Source: Ignavibacteriales bacterium (GTDB taxonomy: Bacteria; Bacteroidota; Ignavibacteria; Tepidaquicellales; Tepidaquicellaceae). Taken from it: 64,000 nt of DNA. Location: positions 1 through 64,000 of the forward strand of contig JACKAC010000002.1 of assembly GCA_020635255.1 (NCBI GenBank), in the 5' to 3' direction. The notes below the pieces were generated by a model. That model did no database searches and was not told the DNA's origin. It saw only the letters and a program-made list of their open reading frames with translations. Of the stretch, positions 17,631 to 25,993 are shown piece by piece. Position 1 is the stretch's first letter. Each line of letters begins with the position of its first letter. A program made the translations under genes and the position numbers.

Positions 17631-19823
17631 TTATTTCACCAAAACCATCTTCTTAGTTGCTATCAATTCACCGTCCACCACCAGCGAATAAAAATACACA
17701 CCGCTCGAAAGACTGCTTCCGTCGAATCTCTGCGTAACTTGTCCTGCATTCATTTTCCGATTATTGATAAGGTTTGCCACCTCTCTCCCCGACATATCAT
17801 ATACTTTCAATGATACCAGTCCCTGCCTCGGTATGCCGAACTTTATCGTCGTGCTCGGATTAAATGGGTTCGGATAGTTTTGCTCTAGATAGTGTTCCTT
17901 TGGGATGGAGTTAGTGTAGGTCAACTCTGTGCCGGATACAATATCCTTATATCCAAAAACAAAAGACGAAGGACCGCAAATATAGGCTTCGGTGGGTGAC
18001 ACCATATACACTCCCTCGATCTGGATGGATGAGACATTTCCAACCTCCCAGCTGTTCCCGCCATCAGTGGTCTTATAAACGTTTCCATCATCATCTATTA
18101 CCATACCGTTCATTTCATCCGTGAAATCAAAATCATTAATGTATAGAGAGCTGTATGGCAGGTAATTTGTATCCCAGTTTGTTCCCCCATTAGTCGTTTT
18201 CATGAGTTCGAACCGGTTAGTCAGCCAGCCGGTATTGGCGTTTAACATGTCAACATTAATGACATAATAAAGTCCGGTATTAATATTTTGAGGTACTGTG
18301 CTCGCCCCGCCGTCCGTGGTTTTATACAGTGTCCCGTTTTCACCGCTTATCCATCCTGTATTAGCATCAATAAAACAACAGCTGAGCGCGTCGTCCGTAC
18401 CGCCCCCCCATGTAAATGGGGTCCAGTTACCTCCTGCATTTGTGGTTTTATAGCAGTTGCCGCCTTCACCAACCACCCAGCCCGTATTTTCATTTATAAA
18501 GGAAACACCGTATATGTCATCGGTATTGCCGGTGGGTGACGTTTCGAACCATCCGGCGCCGCCGGTCGTCGTCTTGAATATTTTCCCGCTGCCGGAAGCA
18601 TATCCTGTAGTGGAATTTACCATAGCGATACTATAAAAAATATCCTGGGATCCTGTTACAATTCCATTCTGCCAGGTATTGCCCCCGTCAGTAGAATACA
18701 TAGATTGGTCGTTATCCCCGTCCTTACGGCCCACTGCAATTATTCTTCCCATACCGTCAGACCATATATCATTCTTAAACGTAGTGGCAATGTAGTTCGT
18801 AAAGGCTTTATTATGGGAAGAACCGTATCTCGCATTTATAAAACCCCTTGTTCCGCAGGAGATAATAGTATCACCTGTTACAGATACATCCGAGCTAAAC
18901 ATCGTTCCTGAATATTCCTGTGCTGTATCTAGTATGGAGAGTGTATCCCAACTATTTGTTCCGACCTTTGACCTGAAAATAGCATAGTCACTTCCGGTTA
19001 CATATATATATGTTGTGTCATCGATAGTTGCGAAATCAATATCATAATATAATGTGTTTTGAAGCCCGGAATTCAAGAGTGTCCAGCTCGCTCCGAAATC
19101 GGTTGTCATTTTTACATTCCTGCTTGAACCGCATACGTACCCTGTCGAGTCATTTATGAAGCCTAATGCCCATAACCTTATGCCCCCGGAAGCTGCGTTT
19201 ATTGTTTCCCAATTGACTCCCCCGTTTGTTGTTTTCGATACCTTCCCCTGCTCACAGGAGAGTAATATACTATCCGGGGATAATGCAAATACCGAGTATG
19301 CTGTATAATTTGGAGGAGTACCCGGCTGAACCCAGGTTGTGCCTCCGTCTGTTGTTACTGCGATACAGGTGGGTTTGGTACCGCTGAGGAAACCTGTATT
19401 CTGATCGATCCAGTATGTATCATACCAGAGGATAGAATTACTAATTACCGTTGATGAATCCCAGGTTTCTCCCGCGTTCGTTGTCTTGTAGAATTTACCC
19501 TCTGACCCGCAGGCGTACCCGGTATTCATATTGATAAATTCCATATCGAGGAAATCAAGTAATTTAATATCATCTGAGAGCAGATAACTATTCCGTATTT
19601 CCCATGTATTCCCGCCGTCCGAGGTTTTCATAAAGGTTGTACCTGCACCGCAGGCATACCAGTTATTCGCGTCCCACATCTTTATCCAGTTCAATGAATT
19701 TCCCTGTGGCTTTGGATGAAGCCACTTATAATCATTATTCACCTGTGACATGACCGGCTTCGTTAGCACTATTATGAATGTTACAACAAGTATTAGTATT
19801 ATGTTAAGATTTATGTTTTTCAT
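17631..19823 (-). CDS. T9SS-sorted YCF48-repeat surface protein (tandem copy B)
   Basis: 730 residues. Signal peptide 1-26 (ending VMS before QVNNDYKWLHPKP). About ten YCF48-like blades follow, with repeated KTTNGG/KTSDGGNTW and NTGYACG/NTGWISG signatures, to about residue 630. The sorting domain starts EQNYPNPFNPSTTIKFGIP and ends TKKMVLVK. It is a tandem duplicate of the gene at 19953: the bodies differ throughout, but the last ~95 residues are the same except Leu versus Phe (DGELIATKK / DGEFIATKK). The 5' untranslated ATACAATCAG stretch is also shared. Exported and surface-attached by T9SS; ligand unknown. Confidence 0.92.
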   Translation of the reverse strand: MKNINLNIILILVVTFIIVLTKPVMSQVNNDYKWLHPKPQGNSLNWIKMWDANNWYACGAGTTFMKTSDGGNTWEIRNSYLLSDDIKLLDFLDMEFINMNTGYACGSEGKFYKTTNAGETWDSSTVISNSILWYDTYWIDQNTGFLSGTKPTCIAVTTDGGTTWVQPGTPPNYTAYSVFALSPDSILLSCEQGKVSKTTNGGVNWETINAASGGIRLWALGFINDSTGYVCGSSRNVKMTTDFGASWTLLNSGLQNTLYYDIDFATIDDTTYIYVTGSDYAIFRSKVGTNSWDTLSILDTAQEYSGTMFSSDVSVTGDTIISCGTRGFINARYGSSHNKAFTNYIATTFKNDIWSDGMGRIIAVGRKDGDNDQSMYSTDGGNTWQNGIVTGSQDIFYSIAMVNSTTGYASGSGKIFKTTTGGAGWFETSPTGNTDDIYGVSFINENTGWVVGEGGNCYKTTNAGGNWTPFTWGGGTDDALSCCFIDANTGWISGENGTLYKTTDGGASTVPQNINTGLYYVINVDMLNANTGWLTNRFELMKTTNGGTNWDTNYLPYSSLYINDFDFTDEMNGMVIDDDGNVYKTTDGGNSWEVGNVSSIQIEGVYMVSPTEAYICGPSSFVFGYKDIVSGTELTYTNSIPKEHYLEQNYPNPFNPSTTIKFGIPRQGLVSLKVYDMSGREVANLINNRKMNAGQVTQRFDGSSLSSGVYFYSLVVDGELIATKKMVLVK

Positions 19824-19856
19824 TTTCGCTCTGATTGTATATGATTTTTTTTAGCT

Positions 19857-19889
19857 TTACTTTACCAGCACCATCTTCGGAATAAATAT
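19857..19889 (-). pseudogene. Relic of a T9SS sorting-domain tail
   Basis: On the minus strand, just before the 17631-19823 gene, the sequence reads IFIPKMVLVK then TAA (stop at 19857-19859). This matches the last residues of the neighbouring sorting domains (ATKKMVLVK). No coding continues upstream because a hairpin repeat follows. It looks like the leftover 3' end of a lost or recombined paralog. Confidence 0.55.
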
Positions 19890-19932
19890 CCCCCCTTTTA
19901 CAAAGGGGGGTGCCTCGAAGAGGCGGGGGGTT
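19888..19932 (+). repeat. GC-rich double-hairpin intergenic repeat
   Basis: CCCCCCTTT-TA-CAAAGGGGGG then GCCTC-GAA-GAGGC, then GGGGGGTTAA. Nearly the same sequence occurs at 57287-57333, and a related one at 10749-10796. It lies 3' of the 729-residue T9SS gene. Confidence 0.8.
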
Positions 19933-19952
19933 AATTATTTATAAATTCCACC

Positions 19953-22142
19953 CTACTTCACCAGTACCATCTTTTTTGTTGCTATAAACTCACCGTCCAC
20001 CACCAGCGAATAAAAATACACTCCGCTCGAAAGACTGCTTCCATCGAATCTCTGCGTGACTTGTCCTGCATTCATTTTCCGATTATTGATAAGGTTTGCT
20101 ACCTCTCTTCCCGACATGTCATATACTTTTAGCGATACCAGTCCCTGCCTCGGGATACCGAATTTTATCGTCGTGCTCGGATTAAATGGATTCGGATAGT
20201 TCTGCTCCAGGTAATGTTCCTTTGGGATGGAATTTGTATAGGTCAGCTCTGTGCCGGAAATGATCTCCTTATATCCGAAAATATAAGATCTGTATCCGCA
20301 AAAGTAAGCCTCGGTCGGAGATACCATATACACTGACTCTGGATAAGCTGCTAAACTCCCTGCTTCCCAGCTGTCTCCGCCATCAGAAGTCTTAAAGACA
20401 TTTCCTTCCACATCCAGTATCATGCCGTTCATCTCGTCTGCAAAACTCATATCCCGAGGATATATATCTACAAAAGGCAAATAGACCGTATCCCAGTTAG
20501 TTCCTCCGTTAGTTGTCTTTCTTACTTCTATTTCAGTGGTTAGCCATCCGCTATTAGAACTAAACATATCGAGACCTACAATATCTGCGCTGGCGGCATT
20601 TATATTTTGAGAAGTGGTGGTTGCGCCCCCATCTGTGGTCTTATATAATTTCCCGCTTTCTCCGCTTATCCATCCCGTATTCGCATTGATAAAGCTGCAG
20701 TCCAGAGCATCACTCGTACCGCCTCCCCACGTAAACGGACTCCAGTTATTCCCCGCGTTAGTGGTTTTAAAGCAGTTGCCGTTCTGACCAACTGTCCATC
20801 CGGTATTTTCGTTTATAAAGAAAACATCGTATAAGTCATCGTTACTGCCGGTGGGTGTGGTCTCGAACCAGTCTGCGCCCCCGGTCGTTGTCTTAAATAC
20901 AGTGCCGTTACCGGATACATATCCTGTTGTTGAATTTACCATCGAGATACCATAAAAATCATCCTGCGAGCCGGTTATATTACTCCGCTGCCAGGTAACA
21001 CCTCCGTCTGTAGAATAAACTGACTCATCATTACCCCCATCCTGCTCTCCGACCGAGATAATTCTTCCCAAACCGTCCGACCAGATATCGTACTTTTCTG
21101 ATGTTGTGACGTAATTTGTAAATGCTTTATTATGCGAGGAGCCGTATCTTGCGTTTATCAGACCATAGTTCCCGCAGGTGATTATTGTATCGCCTGTCGA
21201 CGATATATCTGAATAGATCATTGCTGATGTTAGTGTTTGTGTGCTATCATATATGGAAAGTGTATCCCACGCGGTAGTTCCGAGCTTTGCTCTGTAGATT
21301 GCTTTATAATCTCCCGTTACATATACATATGGTGTATCTGAAATAGTTTTAATATTTACGCGGTTGTAAATTGTATTTGGAAGACCTGAATTCATAAGAG
21401 TCCAGTTCGATCCGAAATTGGTTGTCATTCTCACATTCTTGTTTGTACCGCATATATATCCTGTTGAGTTATCTATGAAATCTACTGAAAATAGTGTTAT
21501 ACCTGCCACTGCCGCGAGTACAGATTCCCAGTTTGCTCCTCCGTTTGTCGTTTTCGATATCCTCCCTTGTTCACATGACAGCATTATACTGTCCTTGGAA
21601 AATGCAAATACGGAGAATGCCGAGTAGTTTGGCGGTGTGCCCGGCTTGTACCATGTTGCACCGCCGTCTGTTGTAACTGCTGTGCAGTATGGCTTAAAGC
21701 CGCTGAGTACCCCTGTCATCTGGTCCACCCAGTACATATCGGTCCAAAAGGCTGAAGGACTGAGGACTGTCATCGAATCCCAGGTTTCCCCTGCGTTCGT
21801 TGTTTTGTAGAATTTTCCTTCCGAACCGCAGGCGTACCCGGTATTCATGTCAAAGAATTCCATATCTGTAAAGTCAAGTATGTAAAGATCATCATGCTTG
21901 AAGTAGTTGTTTCGTATTTCCCAGTTATTTCCCCCATTCGAGGTTTTCATGAAGGTTGTACCGTTACCTCCCGCGTACCAGTTATTTGCGTCCCACATCT
22001 TTATCCAGTCCAGCTCGATCCCCACCGGTTTTGGATGCAGCCACTTATAGTCGTTATTCACCTGTGCTGAAGTTGGAATAATAGGGACTATTAGTAGAAG
22101 TGTAATTAAAAAATTAAATAGAATAAGATTTGCTCGTTTCAT
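19953..22142 (-). CDS. T9SS-sorted YCF48-repeat surface protein (tandem copy A)
   Basis: 729 residues. Signal peptide 1-26 ends TSA before QVNNDYKWLHPKPVG. The same chain of about ten YCF48-like blades as in the downstream paralog follows (KTSNGGNNW, NTGYACGSEGKFYKTTNAG, NTGWTVGQNGNC, NTGWISGESGKLYKT). The T9SS sorting domain starts EQNYPNPFNPSTTIKF and ends KKMVLVK. A good SD-like AGGAGG lies shortly before the ATG. It sits between two helical family genes (16034 and 22310), with the stop of the upstream one 167 bases away. Confidence 0.92.
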   Translation of the reverse strand: MKRANLILFNFLITLLLIVPIIPTSAQVNNDYKWLHPKPVGIELDWIKMWDANNWYAGGNGTTFMKTSNGGNNWEIRNNYFKHDDLYILDFTDMEFFDMNTGYACGSEGKFYKTTNAGETWDSMTVLSPSAFWTDMYWVDQMTGVLSGFKPYCTAVTTDGGATWYKPGTPPNYSAFSVFAFSKDSIMLSCEQGRISKTTNGGANWESVLAAVAGITLFSVDFIDNSTGYICGTNKNVRMTTNFGSNWTLMNSGLPNTIYNRVNIKTISDTPYVYVTGDYKAIYRAKLGTTAWDTLSIYDSTQTLTSAMIYSDISSTGDTIITCGNYGLINARYGSSHNKAFTNYVTTSEKYDIWSDGLGRIISVGEQDGGNDESVYSTDGGVTWQRSNITGSQDDFYGISMVNSTTGYVSGNGTVFKTTTGGADWFETTPTGSNDDLYDVFFINENTGWTVGQNGNCFKTTNAGNNWSPFTWGGGTSDALDCSFINANTGWISGESGKLYKTTDGGATTTSQNINAASADIVGLDMFSSNSGWLTTEIEVRKTTNGGTNWDTVYLPFVDIYPRDMSFADEMNGMILDVEGNVFKTSDGGDSWEAGSLAAYPESVYMVSPTEAYFCGYRSYIFGYKEIISGTELTYTNSIPKEHYLEQNYPNPFNPSTTIKFGIPRQGLVSLKVYDMSGREVANLINNRKMNAGQVTQRFDGSSLSSGVYFYSLVVDGEFIATKKMVLVK

Positions 22143-22309
22143 GGTTTTCCTCCTGATTGTATTTTGAGCATTTATTTGTCATCAAGATACTGCGGAGGAG
22201 CTACCACTCCAAAGCGATTTTATTGAATTATTCCTCGGAAATGGAATAGTATGGGAGAGATATATTTATGTTTATTGGTTATTTATGTGAGCCTAGGGTA
22301 GTGGAATTG

Positions 22310-23794
22310 TCACAAAGATTCGCCTGTAATTTCCCTGAATTTTCCCATTAGCCAGGACTTGCTGGTTATGGCTTTTTCGTCTCTGAGCTTTGGGTAGTTC
22401 ATCGCTATGATTTCTTTATCGCCGTCATCCAGGTACTTTATGAGCATCCTGTAATATTTTAAAAAATTCAATCCTTTCCTCTTTAAAGCACCACCAAGCT
22501 CATTGGTAGTGTCAAAATATCTTTGTGAGTTGTTTATTAGGTACCGGGCTTCTTCACTTGATCTCAGCTCATAATAAATACCCATCATTAATTCACGTAC
22601 ATCATATTTAATAAAATGTGTCGTTGGTTTGATCAAAGCCAGGTGCTCAAGGCTTTTCTCAAACTTTCCCTTTACAAACAGGAGCATTGCATAAGAATAT
22701 TCCTTAATATTCTTCCTGTGAGGAGTTTCGATCAGGTTATTATGATCCGTGATCAATTTTTCCGCCCATTCAAACTCTCTCATACCTAAGGCATTCTTTA
22801 AGATCGAGCTATACTCCAGCATGCTTATGTACTTCTTTTCCGGGGGTAATATTGCGTTAAATTCGAATTTCAGCTTGGTCAGTTCAAAATACTTTCTACG
22901 CAATACCACCCTCAGTTCATCGGACTTTGCACTAAATGTTTGGTTTGTAGTGGCGTTCAGAAGCTCTCTGAAGTAAGAATACTTGATGCTTTGTGATAGA
23001 TTACCCGCTATAGTGAGGAATAGATCGGTGGCTTTATCGAGATGTTCCATCCGGTCCGGCTCGGCAATGGCTCTTTCAATGAAATAACTTATTAACAGCA
23101 GATTTAAAGCTTCACTCTTTTGCGTTTCAAGTTCGAAGAATTCTTTTACATCGAAACTTTTCTCGAGCGTTTCGAGAAGGCTGAAACTAAACCGGCCTCC
23201 GAAATCTTTCTCGGAGATCTTTCGGGCGACAAGCCCTTTCAAAAAAAAGTACACGAACTGCCCGGTTGCGCTTTCCAGGTGATCACTCGCCAATGACAGC
23301 GCCTTTTCATAATTGCTCTTAAATTCATAATAATATTCGAACTTCTCCATTGTATATCTCAGCCTGTTCGAATAATAATTCTCCAGCTTATGATCCCTCA
23401 ATTGCAGGTCCTTATCTATTGATTCGGATAGACCCAGGAACGCGGATTCCATCTCCCTCATACGGAATTGTCTCAATAAAAGAAGATTTCTCTCCGTGCG
23501 CTTCTCCTTCAGCTCCAGCTCTACAAGGAAATCCTCTCCCATCTTATACAGGAACGACAGCATCTTCCTGAAATAGCCTTCATCGAACTTCTTTCCCTTA
23601 AATGCCTTCTTGAATATTTCCTCTTTGGTGAATTTCGGGTTGTTAAATTTCGGATAGAACTTTTTTATCTCGGTGAACAGTGGGAGCAGGTCGCGTGATC
23701 CCGAATGATAGGGCGAAGCAATGAATTTCTCGAACTCCTTCATCTCCTTCGTGTCGAATGTCCTCAGCATCGCTGTAAGTTTCGTGCTTTCCAT
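22310..23794 (-). CDS. ~490-residue helical-repeat protein, lineage family (copy 2)
   Basis: 494 residues, no signal peptide. N-terminal family domain: LRTFDTKEMKEFEKFIASPY, KKFYPKFNNPKFTKEEIFKK, KKFDEGYFRKMLSFLYKMGE. A long helical body follows, with REFEWAEKLITDH, GKFEKSLEHLALIKPTTHFI and ARYLINNSQRYFDTTNELGG, and the C-terminal KSWLMGKFREI. It is closest to the copy at 29689 (both carry TERxLLLLxQFR after the first domain and IKPTTxFIKxDVRELMxxxYYELxxxEEARYLI). It lies downstream of the NHLP-type gene, but two terminators separate them. The secreted YCF48 proteins follow in the same direction. Confidence 0.85.
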   Translation of the reverse strand: MESTKLTAMLRTFDTKEMKEFEKFIASPYHSGSRDLLPLFTEIKKFYPKFNNPKFTKEEIFKKAFKGKKFDEGYFRKMLSFLYKMGEDFLVELELKEKRTERNLLLLRQFRMREMESAFLGLSESIDKDLQLRDHKLENYYSNRLRYTMEKFEYYYEFKSNYEKALSLASDHLESATGQFVYFFLKGLVARKISEKDFGGRFSFSLLETLEKSFDVKEFFELETQKSEALNLLLISYFIERAIAEPDRMEHLDKATDLFLTIAGNLSQSIKYSYFRELLNATTNQTFSAKSDELRVVLRRKYFELTKLKFEFNAILPPEKKYISMLEYSSILKNALGMREFEWAEKLITDHNNLIETPHRKNIKEYSYAMLLFVKGKFEKSLEHLALIKPTTHFIKYDVRELMMGIYYELRSSEEARYLINNSQRYFDTTNELGGALKRKGLNFLKYYRMLIKYLDDGDKEIIAMNYPKLRDEKAITSKSWLMGKFREITGESL

Positions 23795-23833
23795 ATCAAA
23801 AACTTACCAAATCTAACTTACAAAGTTGAGGAT

Positions 23834-23869
23834 TAAAAAAAGCGCCTCCTCCCTTACAAGGAGGCGCTT
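23834..23869 (-). terminator. Strong intrinsic terminator
   Basis: An 11-bp perfect stem AAGCGCCTCCT / AGGAGGCGCTT with a seven-T run on the minus strand. It lies 40 bases upstream of the helical gene start at 23794, insulating it from the NHLP-type gene. Confidence 0.85.
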
Positions 23870-23906
23870 CGGAGCTACTAAAGCATGTAGGAGGAATTAC
23901 AACAAC

Positions 23907-23939
23907 AAAAAAAATTACCCTTACTGCCCAATAAAGGGT
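23907..23939 (-). terminator. Intrinsic terminator after the NHLP-type gene
   Basis: On the minus strand ACCCTT (23939-23934) pairs with AAGGGT (23922-23917), followed shortly by eight T. It begins 4 bases after the NHLP stop. Confidence 0.65.
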
Positions 23940-23942
23940 TTA

Positions 23943-24182
23943 CTAACTTTCCATACAGTGGCTGTCCCCTTTATTAATTATCCTATTAATAAACGGTAAT
24001 GAAACTTTTATTTTACCCCCCCTCTCTTTACTGACTGTTATTTCCTGGTCGTCCGGGATCCTTATCCAGAAAGTCTCTTCCACGGTTCCCCTTGGGTCAT
24101 TTATCAGCCGCTCACGAAATTCCTCATCCTTGCCGGCTTTTTCTTCCAGCTTTTTTTCCAGCTCTTCTTTCGTATGGTTCAT
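23943..24182 (-). CDS. NHLP-type (nitrile hydratase-like leader) RiPP precursor peptide
   Basis: 79 residues. The segment EELEKKLEEKAGKDEEFRER, LINDPRGTVEETFWIRIPDD, QEITVSKERGGKIKVSLPF follows the nitrile-hydratase-alpha leader pattern: 'KDpeFrerLl.dP...ieE.fgi.iPd..ei.V......i..vLP'. This is the leader family of many ribosomal peptide precursors. The last 16 residues (INRIINKGDSHCMES) would be the core, with one Cys and two Ser. There is no GG/GA cleavage site. No maturation enzyme (LanM, YcaO, radical SAM) or C39 transporter is in the window, so it is an orphan or a domesticated leader. Terminators lie on both sides. Confidence 0.7.
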   Translation of the reverse strand: MNHTKEELEKKLEEKAGKDEEFRERLINDPRGTVEETFWIRIPDDQEITVSKERGGKIKVSLPFINRIINKGDSHCMES

Positions 24183-24203
24183 GTCAGGAGTTTAACAGGT
24201 TTT

Positions 24204-24238
24204 AAAAAACTCCCCTCTTCCGAGTCACGAGAGGGGAG
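24204..24238 (-). terminator. Minus-strand intrinsic terminator upstream of the NHLP-type gene
   Basis: CTCCCCTC pairs with GAGGGGAG around a 13-nt loop, followed on the minus strand by six T. It ends 21 bases before the NHLP ATG, so it must stop something transcribed from the right or act as an attenuator. Confidence 0.7.
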
Positions 24239-24567
24239 GAAAGAAGATTCAGCAATTATTCGTTGTCGGATGATGAGCATCGTTCCGTTCGGATCTCTTT
24301 TCGTATTTTACTGTGGCAGAGATCGAATTCTGTATTATATAATATTTCTTCTTTTACTGCTAGCAGAGATACACATGTGGTAGTACCTCTGATTGGTGCT
24401 AATACCTTTTAACCTTTCTTACTCCGCTTTACATGATTTTGAGATCGAACTAAAATAAAAATTTAACATATCCTTGGCAAAGAAAGATTTCCTTTTTGTA
24501 CTGGGGGGAAAAGATTGAGACGTAATATAACTTACTATTAAACAATCTGTTGTATTGTTGGCTTGTA

Positions 24568-24717
24568 CCTACCAACTCCGAGGAGAATATTTTATGGTAA
24601 AGCCTACTAGACGTGTAAAAACACATAAACTTTTGAGTCTTGTAATGCTCTGAAAGTTAATATTGGTAGGCTTATTGGCTTTAGAAAAGTAGGTTGAAAT
24701 GGTTACACCATTTTTTT
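24568..24717 (+). promoter_or_regulatory. Putative leader/attenuator of the nuclease operon
   Basis: CCTACCAA (24568-24575) can pair with TTGGTAGG (24663-24670). AAGCCTAC (24600-24607) can pair with GTAGGCTT (24666-24673), and TAAAGCC (24598-24604) with GGCTTTA (24677-24683). The first two helices use the same 3' strand and exclude each other. A weak terminator AAATGG-TTACA-CCATTT with seven T follows at 24697-24717, 11 bases before the first nuclease gene. The layout resembles transcription attenuation. Function is inferred from base pairing only. Confidence 0.45.
24594..24653 (+). CDS. Possible leader peptide (19 codons)
   Basis: ATG 24594 to TGA 24651-24653, encoding MVKPTRRVKTHKLLSLVML. 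GAGGAG at 24579-24584 is a good SD at proper spacing, rare in this window. The peptide is basic, then hydrophobic. It sits between the arms of the competing helices, as a regulatory leader would. It could also be chance. Confidence 0.35.
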   Translation: MVKPTRRVKTHKLLSLVML

Positions 24718-24727
24718 ACCTTAAAAT

Positions 24728-25225
24728 ATGTATTCAACATCAAAGTTAAAGAAAGTTTGTAAAAATTATTTGAAAGCACGAAGAGAGTTTTTGGACATTT
24801 CAAACCAACAAAATGAATTATTTGGAAATGATAATATTGTTGGTAGGATAGGTGAGTTTATTGCAATACAGTTTCTTAGAAACTACTCAAGAGTTCCGAT
24901 TAAAAATCTTAATAAAACTCAAAAGGGTTATGATTTATTGTGCAATAATAAAAAAATTTCAGTAAAGACTATTACTTGTGAGAATCTAACCAAAAGAACT
25001 ACTCGCATCAAGGATCCCTGGGATGAATTAGTTTTGATAGAATTAAAGGAAGGGAAAATTGAAAAAATTGGATATATAGTAAAAGGAAGATTCCAGAAAG
25101 CAATAAGGGACGAATTTATCAGATCTGAACCATACACAAAATTATCAATGCTTAATCCAGGTGGTTTGATAGGAAGATATGGTAAAGTTTTTACTGAAAG
25201 AAAATTTTTAAATAAACTCCTATAA
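24728..25225 (+). CDS. Predicted PD-(D/E)XK nuclease-fold protein 1
   Basis: 165 residues, AT-rich. GRIGEFIAIQFLRNY (Glu43 in a helix), KGYDLLC (Asp69) and KKISVKTIT (Lys80, with Val79 in the position before it) give the E...D...xK order of the PD-(D/E)XK fold. This 'GexgE..a...l....v......GyDl......isVKt' arrangement is common among small restriction-like proteins. The final segment (IGYIVKGRFQKAIRDEF, GRYGKVFTERKFLNKLL) is basic. First gene of an operon of four nuclease-fold proteins, 3 bases before the next. DNA cleavage is inferred and the sequence specificity is unknown. Confidence 0.65.
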   Translation: MYSTSKLKKVCKNYLKARREFLDISNQQNELFGNDNIVGRIGEFIAIQFLRNYSRVPIKNLNKTQKGYDLLCNNKKISVKTITCENLTKRTTRIKDPWDELVLIELKEGKIEKIGYIVKGRFQKAIRDEFIRSEPYTKLSMLNPGGLIGRYGKVFTERKFLNKLL

Positions 25226-25228
25226 ATC

Positions 25229-25990
25229 ATGAGCCTATTAGAGTTTCATAAATCAACTACTGCTGAATTAATCTCCCTTAAAAATCGTGTTCGGAATCTA
25301 GTAAACCATTTTGGAGAAGATGGAAGACACAAAGAAGTTGTTCTCAAGTCTGTCATTAAACGATTTCTACCTGAAAAATTTAAAATAGGTTCAGGTTTTG
25401 TTGTAAAGCAAACAGAAACCAGAGGAATTCACTTATCTTCAATGCAAATAGATATCATAATTTATGATTCAGAATACCCCGTCCTATTCAAAGATGGAGA
25501 CTTTGTAATCCTAACAATTGATTCCGTAAGAGCAATAATTGAGGTTAAGACAAATGTCGAGACTCAGGATTTAACAAATATTATTCTTAAGGCAACTGAA
25601 AACGGAAAATTTATTTACATAAATAACAGTAGTCCTTTTGTAAAGATTTTTAATGGTATTTTTGCATATGAAGGTTATACTTCTAATACAAATATTGAGC
25701 TAATTAGTTCAAAGATTCGTAATGCAAATTCGAAGTTATCAGAACAAGGTATAGAAAATCATTTAGATAATTTCCGAGTTAATACAATGTGCTTCAATAA
25801 AGATATACTCTATAAATTCTGGGAAGATATGGAGCCAGAAGAGAATAATTGGCTTTACAATCTAAAGGATATGGCATTTTCATATTTCATTTCAAATCTT
25901 CTCAATTCACTAAAAATTGATTCAATATTAGACAATTCGAATATTTGGTTTCCTGTAGATAAGGGACCACAGGTTGTTAAAAAATTTTAA
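25229..25990 (+). CDS. Predicted PD-(D/E)XK nuclease-fold protein 2 (DUF6602-like)
   Basis: 253 residues. RHKEVVLKSVIKRFLPEKF then IGSGFVVK, SMQIDIIIYD (Asp75), YPVLFKDGDFV and VRAIIEVKT (Glu105-x-Lys107) follow the pattern I know as DUF6602, in which a Glu-rich helix, QxDIVIYD and a(V/I)IEVK form the nuclease core. The remaining ~140 residues are mixed and include a helical C-terminus (MAFSYFISNLLNSLKI). DUF6602 proteins are often found in mobile or defence gene neighbourhoods. It starts 3 bases after gene 1 and ends 3 bases before gene 3. AT-rich. No signal peptide. Confidence 0.75.
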   Translation: MSLLEFHKSTTAELISLKNRVRNLVNHFGEDGRHKEVVLKSVIKRFLPEKFKIGSGFVVKQTETRGIHLSSMQIDIIIYDSEYPVLFKDGDFVILTIDSVRAIIEVKTNVETQDLTNIILKATENGKFIYINNSSPFVKIFNGIFAYEGYTSNTNIELISSKIRNANSKLSEQGIENHLDNFRVNTMCFNKDILYKFWEDMEPEENNWLYNLKDMAFSYFISNLLNSLKIDSILDNSNIWFPVDKGPQVVKKF

Positions 25991-25993
25991 CTT

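Larger units (their letters stand above)
24183..24727. other. 545-bp intergenic region with terminator, leader ORF and structured RNA
   Basis: No conventional gene of normal size. It holds a minus-strand terminator (24204-24238), a 50-codon open minus frame without a start codon (24257-24409), and on the plus strand an SD-preceded 19-codon ORF, competing inverted repeats and a terminator ahead of the nuclease operon. Each is listed separately. GC content falls sharply from about 24400 onward. Confidence 0.6.
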
